DNA from: Planctomycetaceae bacterium
GTDB taxonomy: Bacteria; Planctomycetota; SZUA-567
Assembly: GCA_021201355.1 (NCBI GenBank)
Contig: JAJQFC010000048.1
Location: 1-44,788 of the forward strand
DNA length: 44,788 bases
Reading direction: 5' to 3'
A model generated the notes under the pieces. The model was given only the letters and a program-made list of their open reading frames with translations, made no database searches and was not told the DNA's origin. Both the position numbers and the translations under genes were made by a program. Below are positions 20,150 to 30,454 of the stretch, piece by piece (position 1 is the stretch's first letter; each line of letters begins with the position of its first letter).

Positions 20150-21513
20150 AAATCGAACTTACCGTCAATGGCGAAAAGCGCACGGTCCAGGCCGAACCGT
20201 TGTCCCGCCTTCTCGACATTCTCCGGGACGGCCTGTCCCTTCACGGCTGCAAGGAAGGCTGCGGCGAAGGCGAGTGCGGCGCCTGTTCCGTCATCATGAA
20301 CGGCCAGTTGGTCAATGCCTGCATGGTCCCGGCGATGCAGGCGGCCGGGGCCGACATCCTCACCGTCGAGGGCCTCGGTACAAAAGAATCCCCGGACGCT
20401 CTCCAAATGGCCTTTATAGACGAAGGCGCGGTGCACTGCGGTTTCTGCACGCCCGGGATGATCCTGGCGGCCCGCGACCTTCTCGAGAAAAACCCGGCGC
20501 CGGACCGCGACGACATCCGCCTCGCCCTGTCCGGGAACCTCTGTCGCTGCACCGGCTATGAACGCATCTACGCCGCCGTCGGCAAGGCGGTCCGGGATGG
20601 CTACAACGCCAGGCGGTCGATTGCCAAAGCGGACGCCCAACCGGTGTACGAAGGGGACGAGCGGGACAAGTACTTCAGCCCGAAAACCCTCGACGAAGCG
20701 CTGGCCATTCTCGGGAAGTATCCGGATATCCTCATCCTTTCCGGCAACACCGATATCGGCACCGAACTAAAGAGCGGGAAACGCGTTCCCGAGTGCGCCC
20801 TCGACATTTTCTCCATCCCGGAACTCAAACAGATCCGCCGGGACGGCGACGTCATCCGCATCGGCGCGAGCGTCACCAACACCCAGATTATGGAGTCGGG
20901 CCTTATCCGGGAAAAACTCCCGGCCCTCCACCAGGCGTCGTCCATGTGCGCGGCGCCGGCCATTCGGAACCGCGCCACGGTGGGCGGCAACTTTTGCACC
21001 GCCTCCGGCGCGGCCGATCTGCCGGGCGCCTTGTTCGCCCTCGGCGCCGAGGCGGTGGTGCAGTCGGCATCCGGCCGCCGGACCATGACCGCGCCCGAGT
21101 TTATCAAAGCCTACCGGAAGCCGAACCTGGAACCGGGCGAACTGTTGGTCGAACTGGTGGTGCCGATACCGCCCGAGACGGCGAGGCAGCAATTCTATAA
21201 ACGCGGGTCGCGGGCGGCGTTAACGCTGTCCCGGGTTTCCCTCGCACTGTATGTCGAAGTGGAAAACGGCGTCATCACGACGTGCCGCGCCGCCGCCGGC
21301 AGCATGTCGCCGACGCCTATCCGTTTGCCGAAGCTGGAAGCAACCCTTACCGGCCGCCGCCTCGACGCGGCGCTGGTGGACGAGGCGGTCGCCACGGTGC
21401 GGGCGGAACTGTCGCCCCGGAAGTCGGCGCAGTACCGAAAGGCGCTGTCCGGCAACCTGGTCAGGCGTTTTCTGGAAGGCGTACTGGAAGAGACGGGCGC
21501 GGCAGTTTCGTAG
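20146..21513 (+). CDS. Fused [2Fe-2S] and FAD-binding subunit of a molybdenum hydroxylase
   Basis: CKEGCGEGECGACSV, CGFCTPGMILAA, GNLCRCTGYERI, then an FAD domain (RNRATVGGNFCTASGAADL). ATGA overlap with the upstream subunit. Confidence 0.92.
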   Translation: MKIELTVNGEKRTVQAEPLSRLLDILRDGLSLHGCKEGCGEGECGACSVIMNGQLVNACMVPAMQAAGADILTVEGLGTKESPDALQMAFIDEGAVHCGFCTPGMILAARDLLEKNPAPDRDDIRLALSGNLCRCTGYERIYAAVGKAVRDGYNARRSIAKADAQPVYEGDERDKYFSPKTLDEALAILGKYPDILILSGNTDIGTELKSGKRVPECALDIFSIPELKQIRRDGDVIRIGASVTNTQIMESGLIREKLPALHQASSMCAAPAIRNRATVGGNFCTASGAADLPGALFALGAEAVVQSASGRRTMTAPEFIKAYRKPNLEPGELLVELVVPIPPETARQQFYKRGSRAALTLSRVSLALYVEVENGVITTCRAAAGSMSPTPIRLPKLEATLTGRRLDAALVDEAVATVRAELSPRKSAQYRKALSGNLVRRFLEGVLEETGAAVS

Positions 21514-21839
21514 CCGCGCGCCGTGCAGCTAGTGTGTTCTGACTTTAAAAATATACCGGGTACCGCATCAAGGATTCTTTTTCAAGGAGGGCAGCCACTG
21601 AACGAACCGCGCCAGACATTGTAACGACTCGTATAAATCCGAAATTGGTCGGATGTTTCTACCAACTACCGTAAATAGTTGTCTATGAGTCTCACCCGGA
21701 GCGCCCGCGCTCTTGCTGGGACTATTGGACAAACGGCGGTACGTGGTGCAACGATTCGCCGTCAGTCAATTCCTCCCTGTGCGCCCCGGGCCCTGTCCGT
21801 CATCGCGTACAACGCAAATCCGAATGGAGGAAAACAGCG

Positions 21840-23111
21840 ATGGATAACAGCTTCGTGCTCAAAGGGGACATCTGTTACAGCGAAACGCCGACCAGGCTCG
21901 CCTGCCAACCGAACAGCTACCTCATCTGCGAAAACGGCGTCGCCCGGGGGGTCTTCCCGGAACTTCCGGAAGAATACCGCGGGCTTCCCCTGCGGGATTG
22001 TTCCGGCAAGCTTATCGTTCCCGGTCTCGTCGACCTGCATATGCACGCCCCGCAGTATGCCTTCCGCGGCCTCGGAATGGACCTGGAACTTCTCGACTGG
22101 CTGAACACCCAAACCTTCCCGGAAGAATCCCGCTACGCCGACACCGCCTATGCCGAACGCGCCTACCAGGCCCTCCTCGCCGATCTTGTCGCCGGTCCGA
22201 ACACCCGCGCCTGCATCTTCTCGACCCTGCATCTTCCCGCCACCAAAATTCTTATGGACCGCCTCGAGGCGTCCGGCCTTGTCACCATGGTCGGCAAGGT
22301 GAATATGGACCGGAACTCGCCGGAAAACCTCTGTGAAAAAAGCGCGGCGGACAGCCTCGCTGACACCCGGCGCTGGCTCGAGGACAGCCGGTCCTACTCG
22401 CGGACCACGCCCATCCTGACGCCCCGGTTCATCCCGTCCTGCACGGACGACCTGATGCGCGGCCTCGCCGACCTCCAGAAGGAGACCGGTCTGCCGGTGC
22501 AGTCCCACCTGTCGGAAAATCCCGGCGAAATAACCTGGGTCCAGGAACTTTGCCCCGACAGTTCGTGCTACGGCGACGCCTACGCCCGCTTCGATCTGTT
22601 CGGCGGCGACGTGCCGACCATCATGGCCCATTGCACCTGGTCGGGTCCGGAGGAGACGGAACTCATGCGGGACCGGGGCGTCTACGTCGCCCACTGCCCG
22701 CAGTCGAACACCAACTTGTCGTCCGGCATCGCGCCGGTCCGGACGTTCCTGAACGAAGGCGTCCGCGTCGGCCTCGGCAGCGACGTCGCCGGCGGCTGCC
22801 ACGCGTCGATTTTCCGCGCCATGGCGGACGCCGTCCAGATGTCAAAAATGCGCTGGCGCCTCGTCGACGACGCGGACAAGGCCCTCACGGTAGAGGAGAC
22901 GTTCTTCCTCGGCACCCGTGGCGGCGGCGCGTTTTTCGGCCAAGTCGGTTCGTTCGAGGACGGCTTCGAATTCGACGCCGTCGTCATCGACGACGCGCCG
23001 CTCCTGCCGCCGTACTCGGTCGAAATGCCGGACCGTCTGGCCCGGGTCGTCTACCTGAGTGACGACCGCCACGTCGCCGCCAAGTTCGTTCGGGGGAAAC
23101 AGGTCAAGTAA
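21840..23111 (+). CDS. guaD: Guanine deaminase, amidohydrolase type
   Basis: PGLVDLHMHAPQYAFRGLGMDLELLDWLNTQTFPEE, SHLSENPGEI, GLGSDVAGG. Confidence 0.93.
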   Translation: MDNSFVLKGDICYSETPTRLACQPNSYLICENGVARGVFPELPEEYRGLPLRDCSGKLIVPGLVDLHMHAPQYAFRGLGMDLELLDWLNTQTFPEESRYADTAYAERAYQALLADLVAGPNTRACIFSTLHLPATKILMDRLEASGLVTMVGKVNMDRNSPENLCEKSAADSLADTRRWLEDSRSYSRTTPILTPRFIPSCTDDLMRGLADLQKETGLPVQSHLSENPGEITWVQELCPDSSCYGDAYARFDLFGGDVPTIMAHCTWSGPEETELMRDRGVYVAHCPQSNTNLSSGIAPVRTFLNEGVRVGLGSDVAGGCHASIFRAMADAVQMSKMRWRLVDDADKALTVEETFFLGTRGGGAFFGQVGSFEDGFEFDAVVIDDAPLLPPYSVEMPDRLARVVYLSDDRHVAAKFVRGKQVK

Positions 23112-23218
23112 AAGCCGTTTCTCACAACGGTTTTTCCGGCCTTTTCAGCATTCATTCCGCCTAGTCCGTCACGCCTGCGGCACGAGCCGTACGGCACCAC
23201 CACACTGGAGGATTCGCC

Positions 23219-24610
23219 ATGTTGGACAATTATTTCGGCGTCAGTAAAACCGGCAGTTCCGTCAGGACCGAAGTCCTTGCGGGCATCACCACCTTCTTCG
23301 CCACCGCCTACATCATCCTCGTCAACCCGCTCGTCCTGAGCCAGGGCGACGCGTCCATCTTTAACGGCGTCTTTTTCGCCACTTGCATCGGCGCCGCCAT
23401 CGGAACGTTCCTGATGGCGTTCTATACCCGGATTCCCTTCGCCCAGGCGCCCGGCATGGGCCTGAACGCCTTCTTCGCCTACACCGCCATGCCCGCCATT
23501 GCCGCCTTCCTTGTCGCCCGGAATCCGTCGACGGTGGAACTGTACCAGATGGCCCTGCCGCTCGTCTTTTATTCCGGCGTGATTTTCATCATCATCTCGG
23601 CGGTCGGGCTCCGCGAAAAAATCATTAACGGCATTCCGGACAACATCAAGCGCGCCCTCACCGGCGGCGTCGGCCTGTTCATCGCCTATCTCGGCCTCCA
23701 GAATTCCGGCATCATCGTCGCCAGCCCGGCGACGCAGGTGACCCTAATCAATTTCGCCGACTACGCGAACCATAGCCACGCCATTCACGGCGCGCTCCTC
23801 ACCCTGTTCGGATTGTTCGTCATCGCCGCCCTGGCGTCCCGACGGATAAACGGATCCGTGCTCCTTGGCATTCTGGTCACGACCGTTGTGGCGTTCCTCA
23901 CCGGATTCGCGAAGATTCCGGAAAACTTTTCCTTCGACATCAGTGGGCAAGCCGCCGACTTTATGAACGTTTCCTTCTTCAAGCTCGACTTCCTCGGGCC
24001 CTTCCAGCACGAGCACCTCGGCGCCGCCATCGGCACCATGCTCGCCCTCATTCTCGCCTTCGCCATGGTCAACATGTTCGACTCCATGGCCACCATCTAC
24101 GGCGTTTGCCAGTCCGCCGGCATGGTGGATGAAAAAGGCGAAATCAGCGGTCTTCGGAAAGGCCTGATGGCCGGCGCCACCGGAACGGCGGTCGGCGCCC
24201 TCCTCGGCACCTCCACCGTCACCACGGTGGTGGAGTCGGCGACCGGCATCGGCGAAGGCGGCCGGACCGGCCTGACCTCGGTCGTCACCGGCATCCTTTT
24301 CCTCGTCGCCCTGGTGCTGGCGCCGATTGTCGTTCTCATCCCCGGCGTCGCCACCGCGCCGGCGCTCATTTACGTCGGCTGTTTGATGATGGACAGCATC
24401 AAGGCGGTGGACTTCTCCGAACCGTCCGACGCGGTCCCGGCCTTCCTCACCATCATCATGATGCCCCTCACCTACTCCATCGCCAACGGCATCGCCTTCG
24501 GCCTTATTTCCTTCTGCATCATCAAGCTCCTCACCGGCCGGGCCAGGGAAATCAAGGCGCCGACGGCGGTGGTGGCGGCGCTCTTCGTGTTGCAGTTCAT
24601 CATCCGCTGA
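23219..24610 (+). CDS. NCS2 family guanine/hypoxanthine permease
   Basis: SVRTEVLAGITTFFATAYIILVNPLVLSQ, AQAPGMGLNAFFAY, GTSTVTTVVESATGIGEGGRTGLTSVV. Confidence 0.93.
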   Translation: MLDNYFGVSKTGSSVRTEVLAGITTFFATAYIILVNPLVLSQGDASIFNGVFFATCIGAAIGTFLMAFYTRIPFAQAPGMGLNAFFAYTAMPAIAAFLVARNPSTVELYQMALPLVFYSGVIFIIISAVGLREKIINGIPDNIKRALTGGVGLFIAYLGLQNSGIIVASPATQVTLINFADYANHSHAIHGALLTLFGLFVIAALASRRINGSVLLGILVTTVVAFLTGFAKIPENFSFDISGQAADFMNVSFFKLDFLGPFQHEHLGAAIGTMLALILAFAMVNMFDSMATIYGVCQSAGMVDEKGEISGLRKGLMAGATGTAVGALLGTSTVTTVVESATGIGEGGRTGLTSVVTGILFLVALVLAPIVVLIPGVATAPALIYVGCLMMDSIKAVDFSEPSDAVPAFLTIIMMPLTYSIANGIAFGLISFCIIKLLTGRAREIKAPTAVVAALFVLQFIIR

Positions 24611-24652
24611 CGAGTCGCATTCCCGTGCCGTCGGAACCTCGTCACAACAGTT

Positions 24653-24685
24653 CGGGACCGGCAGGCGACTGCCGGTCCCGTTTTC
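24653..24685 (+). terminator. Intrinsic terminator after the purine permease
   Basis: CGGGACCGGCAG-GCGA-CTGCCGGTCCCG-TTTT; 12-bp perfect stem. Confidence 0.92.
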
Positions 24686-24715
24686 AATGCTGGCATGACT
24701 TCTTTTGAAGCGGAA

Positions 24716-25558
24716 TCATTGGCCCGAGGCGGACGAATGCCAGTATTCGACAATGGCTTCAAGGACGGAACCGCCAAGGGCGCGGGCCTTTTCCGATACG
24801 GTGAAACAATACCGCCGCTCGCCCCGCGGGTCGACGTCGCCCAGTTTCAGTCCGCGCCTGACCACCGTGCCGTCCCTGATGCAACCGCGGACCACGCCGT
24901 CCAGCGCCGATACCACTTTCTGCCCGTCCACCCGGAGGACGACGTCGCCGGCCCGGACGGGATCGCCAATCGACCGGACCGTCGCGACGACGCCGTCCGC
25001 CGGCGCCCGGAGGACGCGTTCACTCGTGTAGCCGGCGATGTTCCCCGGGATGCCAGTGTTGGCTTCGGCCGGGCCGTCCGTGATCAGGCGGCCGAGGTCG
25101 TGGCCGCGATTCGTTTCGATAACGACGTCAACGTCGTCGCCGGCGCTGAAGCCGGGACCAAGGCCGACGACCAGCCCGGCTTCGCCCCGGCGGGTGCCAA
25201 GGTTTTTCTTGGCAAGGATGGCGTCGACGGAGACGGCGAAGCCGCCGGCGAATTCCGCCAGCGTCCGCCACTCCGGATCGACCCGGAGCGGGATGGCGTT
25301 CCGTTCCCACACTTCGGGGAAGGCGGCGGCGTCCCGGACGCGAACGGCGGTCACGCCTTCCACCGTCATGGCGCCGTCGTATACCGCTTCGGAAAAACTC
25401 ACCGCCCGCCGCACCGCCAACGGCGCCGGAACCTCCAGCATGACCAGGCGGCGGAAACCGGCCCGGTGCAGGCGGACGGCAACCCCCGACGCCATTTCGC
25501 CGGCGCCCTTGATGACGACAGGCATTTCTCCTAGTATCGGTGGTGCGGTGGTGGTCAT
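24716..25558 (-). CDS. yqeB: YqeB family selenium-dependent molybdenum hydroxylase accessory protein
   Basis: VVIKGAGEMASGVAVRLHRAGFRRLVMLEVPAPLAVRRAVSFSEAVYDG; divergent from yqeC. Confidence 0.9.
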   Translation of the reverse strand: MTTTAPPILGEMPVVIKGAGEMASGVAVRLHRAGFRRLVMLEVPAPLAVRRAVSFSEAVYDGAMTVEGVTAVRVRDAAAFPEVWERNAIPLRVDPEWRTLAEFAGGFAVSVDAILAKKNLGTRRGEAGLVVGLGPGFSAGDDVDVVIETNRGHDLGRLITDGPAEANTGIPGNIAGYTSERVLRAPADGVVATVRSIGDPVRAGDVVLRVDGQKVVSALDGVVRGCIRDGTVVRRGLKLGDVDPRGERRYCFTVSEKARALGGSVLEAIVEYWHSSASGQ

Positions 25559-25675
25559 GACGATTTCTCCACATGGTCGGTGCGGTCTGGACGAGTCGCC
25601 GGCATGACTCGACTGCTTCCGTTTTACAGGCGTTTATGGCCGGTACAAACAACCGATCAACCCAAGGCCACTCGC

Positions 25676-26443
25676 ATGAACTATGATTCTTCGCTTCTCA
25701 GCGCCATTGCCATTCCCGGAATCGTCGCCCTGGTCGGCGCCGGCGGCAAGATCAGCCTCCTGTTCGCCCTTGCCGATCGGGCGGCGGCGGACAACGTGCC
25801 GACCATGGCGACGACCACCACGCGAATGCGTGTTCCGGAGGAACGGGCCGGCCTCGCCGTCATCCTGAGCGATGCGCCGGACGTTCCGAAGACGGTCGCC
25901 GGGACGGTGGCGTACCTGGCTCGCCCGCCCGGCCCCGGGGATCAGGCGGACAAGGTCCGTGGCGTTTCTCCGGAGACGGTCGACGCCTGGAAGGCGGCGC
26001 GGCCGGATGCGTTTATTCTTGTCGAGGCGGACGGGGCGGCGGGACGGCTCCTCAAGGCCCCCGCCGCCCACGAACCAGTCGTCCCGGTCGGAACGGACAC
26101 GGTCGTCGCCGTCATCGGTCTCGGCTGTTTCAACCGGCCGTTCCGGGACGACGTCGTGTTTCGGCCCGAGGCGGTGACGCGTTTGACCGGGCTTCGCTAC
26201 GGCGACACAATGACGCCCGAAGCGGTTTTGCCGCTTATTGGCCGGGCGGACGGACTGTTCAAGAACTCGCCCTCCGGCGCCCGGCGGATCCTTTTCCTGA
26301 ACCAGGCCGATTTGCCCGGGGCGGCCGCCGTCGGTCTGAAATTGACGTCGCTCGTCCGGGACCGCCTGCCGGGAGCGGTGGACGCCGTCGCCGTCGGCGC
26401 GGTCGCCAGCCAAGGAGTCGCATGCCGGTTGACCTGGATGTGA
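25676..26443 (+). CDS. yqeC: YqeC family selenium-dependent hydroxylase accessory protein
   Basis: IVALVGAGGKISLLFALAD, TTTTRM, ILVEADGAAGRLLKAPAAHEPVVP. Confidence 0.9.
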   Translation: MNYDSSLLSAIAIPGIVALVGAGGKISLLFALADRAAADNVPTMATTTTRMRVPEERAGLAVILSDAPDVPKTVAGTVAYLARPPGPGDQADKVRGVSPETVDAWKAARPDAFILVEADGAAGRLLKAPAAHEPVVPVGTDTVVAVIGLGCFNRPFRDDVVFRPEAVTRLTGLRYGDTMTPEAVLPLIGRADGLFKNSPSGARRILFLNQADLPGAAAVGLKLTSLVRDRLPGAVDAVAVGAVASQGVACRLTWM

Positions 26444-27081
26444 TAGTCCCTGTCGTCCTCGCCGCCGGCGACGGCACCCGCCTCGGCGGCGGCAAACTGC
26501 TCCTGCCGTTTCGCGGCCGGCCGCTGATCTGCCACGCCGTCCGCGCGGCGCTGGCGGGGAGCGACGGACCGGTTGTCGTGGTCGTCGGCGCCGACGCGCC
26601 GGCGGTGGCGGCGGCTGTTCGGGATGACGTTGCCGATCGTCCCGATGCGGCGGCGCGGCTGACCGTTGTTGAAAATCCCCGGTGGAAAGACGGGCAGAGC
26701 ACGTCGCTCCGGCGGGGCGTTCAGGCCGCCCGGGAAATTTCCGCCGGAACGCTCGCCGGGGTCATGGCAATCCTTGGCGATCAGCCGACCATCCTTGCGG
26801 AGACGGTTCGCGCCCTGGCGGACCGGCATGTCCGGCAATGGCGTGACGACCCGTTTCACGGCGCCACCCGGCCGACGTACCGGGGGCGGCCGGGAAATCC
26901 GGTGGTATTGTCGTCCCGGCTTTTCCAGGAAGTCGCCGCCCTCCAAGGTGACGTCGGGGCCCGGGCCATCCTGGCCCGGCTCGGGGAACGGCTGCTTCTC
27001 TATCCGGTGGAGGACGAAGGAGTGGTGAGGGATGTCGACACGCTGGACGAGTACGAGTCCCTGACCCGGGAAACGGAATGA
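26422..27081 (+). CDS. mocA: Molybdenum cofactor cytidylyltransferase-like nucleotidyltransferase (MocA/YgfJ)
   Basis: VVLAAGDGTRLGGGKLLLPFRGRPLICHAV, GDQPTI; overlaps the end of yqeC by 22 nt. Confidence 0.88.
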   Translation: MPVDLDVIVPVVLAAGDGTRLGGGKLLLPFRGRPLICHAVRAALAGSDGPVVVVVGADAPAVAAAVRDDVADRPDAAARLTVVENPRWKDGQSTSLRRGVQAAREISAGTLAGVMAILGDQPTILAETVRALADRHVRQWRDDPFHGATRPTYRGRPGNPVVLSSRLFQEVAALQGDVGARAILARLGERLLLYPVEDEGVVRDVDTLDEYESLTRETE

Positions 27082-27114
27082 CGGCGGAACCGGCCCGCCC
27101 CGGGTTGTTCCGTG

Positions 27115-27393
27115 CTACCGGGCGTCCGAACGGGCCGCTTCTTCGTAGACGGTTTTACCGGCATCGGAATGTTTAAGATAAATGCCGCCGATACTGACGT
27201 CGTTGTCACGAAGGGCGTCCTCGGCGTCGTCCCGGTGGTTCTCGTCAATACGGATGCAGATGCCGCAGCCTTCGCCGAGGGACGCCGGACGCGTCATTAT
27301 CCTCACGTCGATGCCGGCCATGAGGAGGGCTTTTTCCCCGGCCAGGGCGTTGTGGGTAGTTGGGAAAACAAACACAATCTCTCGGTCGGCCAT
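27115..27393 (-). CDS. DUF3343-like (putative Se/S carrier-like) protein
   Basis: EIVFVFPTTHNALAGEKALLMAGIDVRIMTRPASLGEGCGICIRI. Confidence 0.8.
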   Translation of the reverse strand: MADREIVFVFPTTHNALAGEKALLMAGIDVRIMTRPASLGEGCGICIRIDENHRDDAEDALRDNDVSIGGIYLKHSDAGKTVYEEAARSDAR

Positions 27394-27533
27394 GCGGTGA
27401 CATCCTTGAACAGCGAGGCTTTTTCGTCGTACAGACCCGCGACTCCGTGTCGGCGGCGTTCAGACGCCCCGCCCCACCATAGTGACGAATTTCGGGCGGA
27501 AGACGCCTATCACCTCACCATGCCGCCGTCACC

Positions 27534-28121
27534 TCATGTCAAATGGACAGTCCTGGCGGCGCCGGACAGCGTTTCGACAATGGCGAACATGTTGGTGACG
27601 GTGCCGACCCGCAACGCATCGGTTTTGCCGAAATGGTTGAGGCAGGCGCCGCAGGACATGATGACGGTGCCTTTTTCCGTCAGGGTCCGAAGATCCTTCA
27701 GGGCCGCCGAGCCGTCGCAGGCGAGGTGGACACCGCCATTATAGAATAACACAACGGCGGGGGGCGTGTCGAGTTCCGTCAGGGAAAAAATAAAACTTTT
27801 CAGGAGCGTGCGGCCGAGATCGTCGTCGCCGGTGCCCATGCGGTCGGTGCCGATGGCGACGACGACGGCGTCGTCCGGCGCTGCGGCGCAGCCGTCGGCC
27901 GCCGCTTTCGCCGTCAGGACGACGCGGATGGCGCCGTCGGCGGCTGCCTCGGCCCGGAAGTCGCAGTTCCGGCCGGCAGCCAGTTTCCGGAGGTTTTCAC
28001 GGGCCGCTTCGTTATCGACCACCACCTCGAGTTCATCGCCGGCGGCAAGATCGGCCAGGCGCTTTTTCGCTTCGATAACCGGGAGCGGGCACGGTTTGCC
28101 GCGCATGTCCAACTGAATCAT
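27534..28121 (-). CDS. yedF: Sulfurtransferase-like selenium metabolism protein YedF
   Basis: N-terminal TusA domain (MIQLDMRGKPCPLPVIEAKK) plus DsrE-like C-terminal domain (VVLFYNGGVHLACDGSAALKDLRTLTEKGTVIMSCGACLNHFG). Confidence 0.92.
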   Translation of the reverse strand: MIQLDMRGKPCPLPVIEAKKRLADLAAGDELEVVVDNEAARENLRKLAAGRNCDFRAEAAADGAIRVVLTAKAAADGCAAAPDDAVVVAIGTDRMGTGDDDLGRTLLKSFIFSLTELDTPPAVVLFYNGGVHLACDGSAALKDLRTLTEKGTVIMSCGACLNHFGKTDALRVGTVTNMFAIVETLSGAARTVHLT

Positions 28122-28172
28122 GGTTGATTCCCTTCGGGTGAGCTGTGCCGACGACAGGGCGGCAGCGAGGCT

Positions 28173-29207
28173 TTATAAAACTTCCACCGCCACCCGGCGG
28201 CGGGCGTCGACCACGCCGACAACCGCCGCCGCCGGATCGGTCTGCTGGACGGCCCGTACCATTGCCTCGGCCTCTTCGGCCGGAACGGCGAGGAGGAGTC
28301 CGCCGGACGTCTGCGGATCGAACACCACCTCCTGCGCCGCCGGAGGCAGGGAAGCGACGGAGACGCTGTCGCCGCAATGTGTGCGGTTTCGCTGGCCGGC
28401 GGCGGTGAAGTAAAACTCTTCGGCGAAGTGTTCGGCCATGGGAAAACGGGGCAGGGCGTCGTAGTCCAGTGTCAGGGTAACGTCGTCCCCGGCCATCTCG
28501 AGGGCGTGGCCCATGAGGCCGAAGCCGGTGACGTCGGTGGAGGCGTGGACGGTGAAGCGGGCGGCGGCGGCGGCGGCGTCCCGGTTCAGCCGTTCCATCG
28601 AGGCGACGGCCGCCTCGACAGCGTCCGCCGTGGCGGCGTCGGCGGCGGCGGCGGCCAGGGTCAGACCGACGCCGAGGGCTTTGGTGAGGACGAGGCAGTC
28701 GCCCGGCCGGGCGCCACGGTTTCGCCACACCCCATCCCGCCGCCCCCCGCCCGTGACGGCGCGGCCGGACATCAGGCCGGAGTCGTTGATGGAATGGCCG
28801 CCGGCGAGGGTGGCGTCGGCTTCGGCAATTTTCTCGGCGCCGCCGGCGAGGATTTCCCGGAGAATGGCCCTGTCCCAGCGTTCGGGGAAACAGACGAGGT
28901 TGAGGGCGATGACGACGCGGCCGCCCATGGCGTAGACGTCGGACATGGCGTTGGCGGCGGCGATGCGGCCGAAGCGGCGCGGGTCCGCCACCATCGGCGG
29001 GAAGAAGTCGACTGTGGACACGATGGCGTCGTCCGGGGACACTTGGTAGACGGCGGCGTCTTCGGCGCCGCCGAATCCGGCGAGGACGTTCGGGTCGCTC
29101 CGGCCGGATACGGGCAGGCCGGCGAGAAGTCCGGCCAGATCGCCCGGGCCGATTTTGGTGCCGCAGCCGCCGGTCGGGCAGTCCTTCAGGGGAATAATCG
29201 GTTTCAC
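28173..29207 (-). CDS. selD: Selenide, water dikinase
   Basis: GGCGTKIGP, DDAAVYQVSPDDAIVSTVDFFPPMVADPRRFGRIAAANAMSDVYAMGG, LAGGHSINDS; catalytic Cys retained as Cys. Confidence 0.95.
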   Translation of the reverse strand: MKPIIPLKDCPTGGCGTKIGPGDLAGLLAGLPVSGRSDPNVLAGFGGAEDAAVYQVSPDDAIVSTVDFFPPMVADPRRFGRIAAANAMSDVYAMGGRVVIALNLVCFPERWDRAILREILAGGAEKIAEADATLAGGHSINDSGLMSGRAVTGGGRRDGVWRNRGARPGDCLVLTKALGVGLTLAAAAADAATADAVEAAVASMERLNRDAAAAAARFTVHASTDVTGFGLMGHALEMAGDDVTLTLDYDALPRFPMAEHFAEEFYFTAAGQRNRTHCGDSVSVASLPPAAQEVVFDPQTSGGLLLAVPAEEAEAMVRAVQQTDPAAAVVGVVDARRRVAVEVL

Positions 29208-29314
29208 CAGGGCTCCGTTATCGTCGTCGCAGGTCCGGCCCGTTCTCGCGGCCGGACGCCGAAATTGACAGGATATTCGTTACCGCAACCAGACGCCAGC
29301 CGAGGAAGCTCGTC

Positions 29315-30442
29315 ATGATCTATCTGGACAACGCCTCAACAACGTTTCCGAAACCGCCGGTCATCGCCAGGACCATTGTCCACGCCATCGAACATTTCGG
29401 CAATGCCATGCGCGGTTCGCACTCGTGTTCCCTCGACGCCCTCCGGTCGGTGGAAGCGGCCCGGGACGACGTCGCCGCCCTCTTCAACTGCCGGCCGGAA
29501 CGGGTGGCATTCACGAAAAACGCCACCGAAGCCGTCAACATCGCCGTCGCCTCGCTTGACGGCCATATCATCACCACCGAGGCCGAACACAACGCCGTCC
29601 TCCGCCCGCTCTACCGGCACGGCACTATCGACATCGCCCGGGTCGACGAACGCGGCCGCTACGGCCTGGACGACATCGCCGCGCTGCGCCGGCCGGACAC
29701 GGCGGCGGTGGTCGTCGCCCACGGTTCCAACCTGACCGGCAATCTTGCCCCCGTCGCCGACATCGGCCGCTGGTGCCGGGAAAACGGCATCCTCTTCGTC
29801 CTCGACGCCGCCCAGACGGCCGGCCTTCTCGACATCGACATGGAGGCGCTGGCGGTCGACGCCCTGTGCTTTTCCGGCCACAAGTCGCTCTATGCTCTTC
29901 AGGGCACCGGCGGCATCTGCGTCGGCGAATCGTTCCCGGCCCGGCCGTTCATCGTCGGCGGCAGCGGCGTCGACACATTCAGGAAAACCCAGCCGGACGA
30001 GCTGCCGACCCGCCTCGAGGCCGGCACGCTGAACAGCCACGGCATCGCCACCATGGCGGCCGGCATCGCCTATGTCCGGGAACATACCCCGGCGGCGCTC
30101 CTCGGGAAGGCGGCGTCGCTGGCCCGGTCGTTTTACGACGCCGTGGCCGGGGCCGACGCCGTCGTAACCTACGGAGACTACGACGCCGGGATCCGGTTGC
30201 CCATCGTCACCCTGAATGTCGGCGACATGGATTCGGCCGACGTGGCGACGATCCTGTCGGACGAATACGGCATCGCCATCCGGTCCGGGAGCCACTGCGC
30301 CCCGCTTCTCCACGAGCGGTTCGGCACGCGAAGGCAAGGCGCGGCGCGGTTTTCCTTTTCCCACCTGAATACGCCGGAAGAGGCTGAACTGGCGGCGGAG
30401 GCGGTCCTGGCCCTGAGCCGGCGCTTGGCCGGAAGCCGGTAG
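29315..30442 (+). CDS. Cysteine desulfurase family class-V aminotransferase, selenium-locus type
   Basis: IYLDNASTTFPKPPVI, VAFTKNATEAVNIA, LCFSGHKSLYALQGTGGI, IRSGSHCAPLLHERFG. Confidence 0.92.
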   Translation: MIYLDNASTTFPKPPVIARTIVHAIEHFGNAMRGSHSCSLDALRSVEAARDDVAALFNCRPERVAFTKNATEAVNIAVASLDGHIITTEAEHNAVLRPLYRHGTIDIARVDERGRYGLDDIAALRRPDTAAVVVAHGSNLTGNLAPVADIGRWCRENGILFVLDAAQTAGLLDIDMEALAVDALCFSGHKSLYALQGTGGICVGESFPARPFIVGGSGVDTFRKTQPDELPTRLEAGTLNSHGIATMAAGIAYVREHTPAALLGKAASLARSFYDAVAGADAVVTYGDYDAGIRLPIVTLNVGDMDSADVATILSDEYGIAIRSGSHCAPLLHERFGTRRQGAARFSFSHLNTPEEAELAAEAVLALSRRLAGSR

Positions 30443-30454
30443 TCGCGGTCCCGC

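Noticed and set aside
28173-29207. Selenocysteine (TGA) recoding in selD or neighbouring genes
   Set aside because: SelD has Cys at the catalytic position, and no locus gene other than the autotransporter (which has TAG, not TGA) needs an in-frame stop to be complete.
29285-29298. Sigma-54-like TGGCGTCTGGTTGC on the minus strand upstream of selD
   Set aside because: Spacing between GG and GC is one base short, which usually abolishes sigma-54 promoter function.
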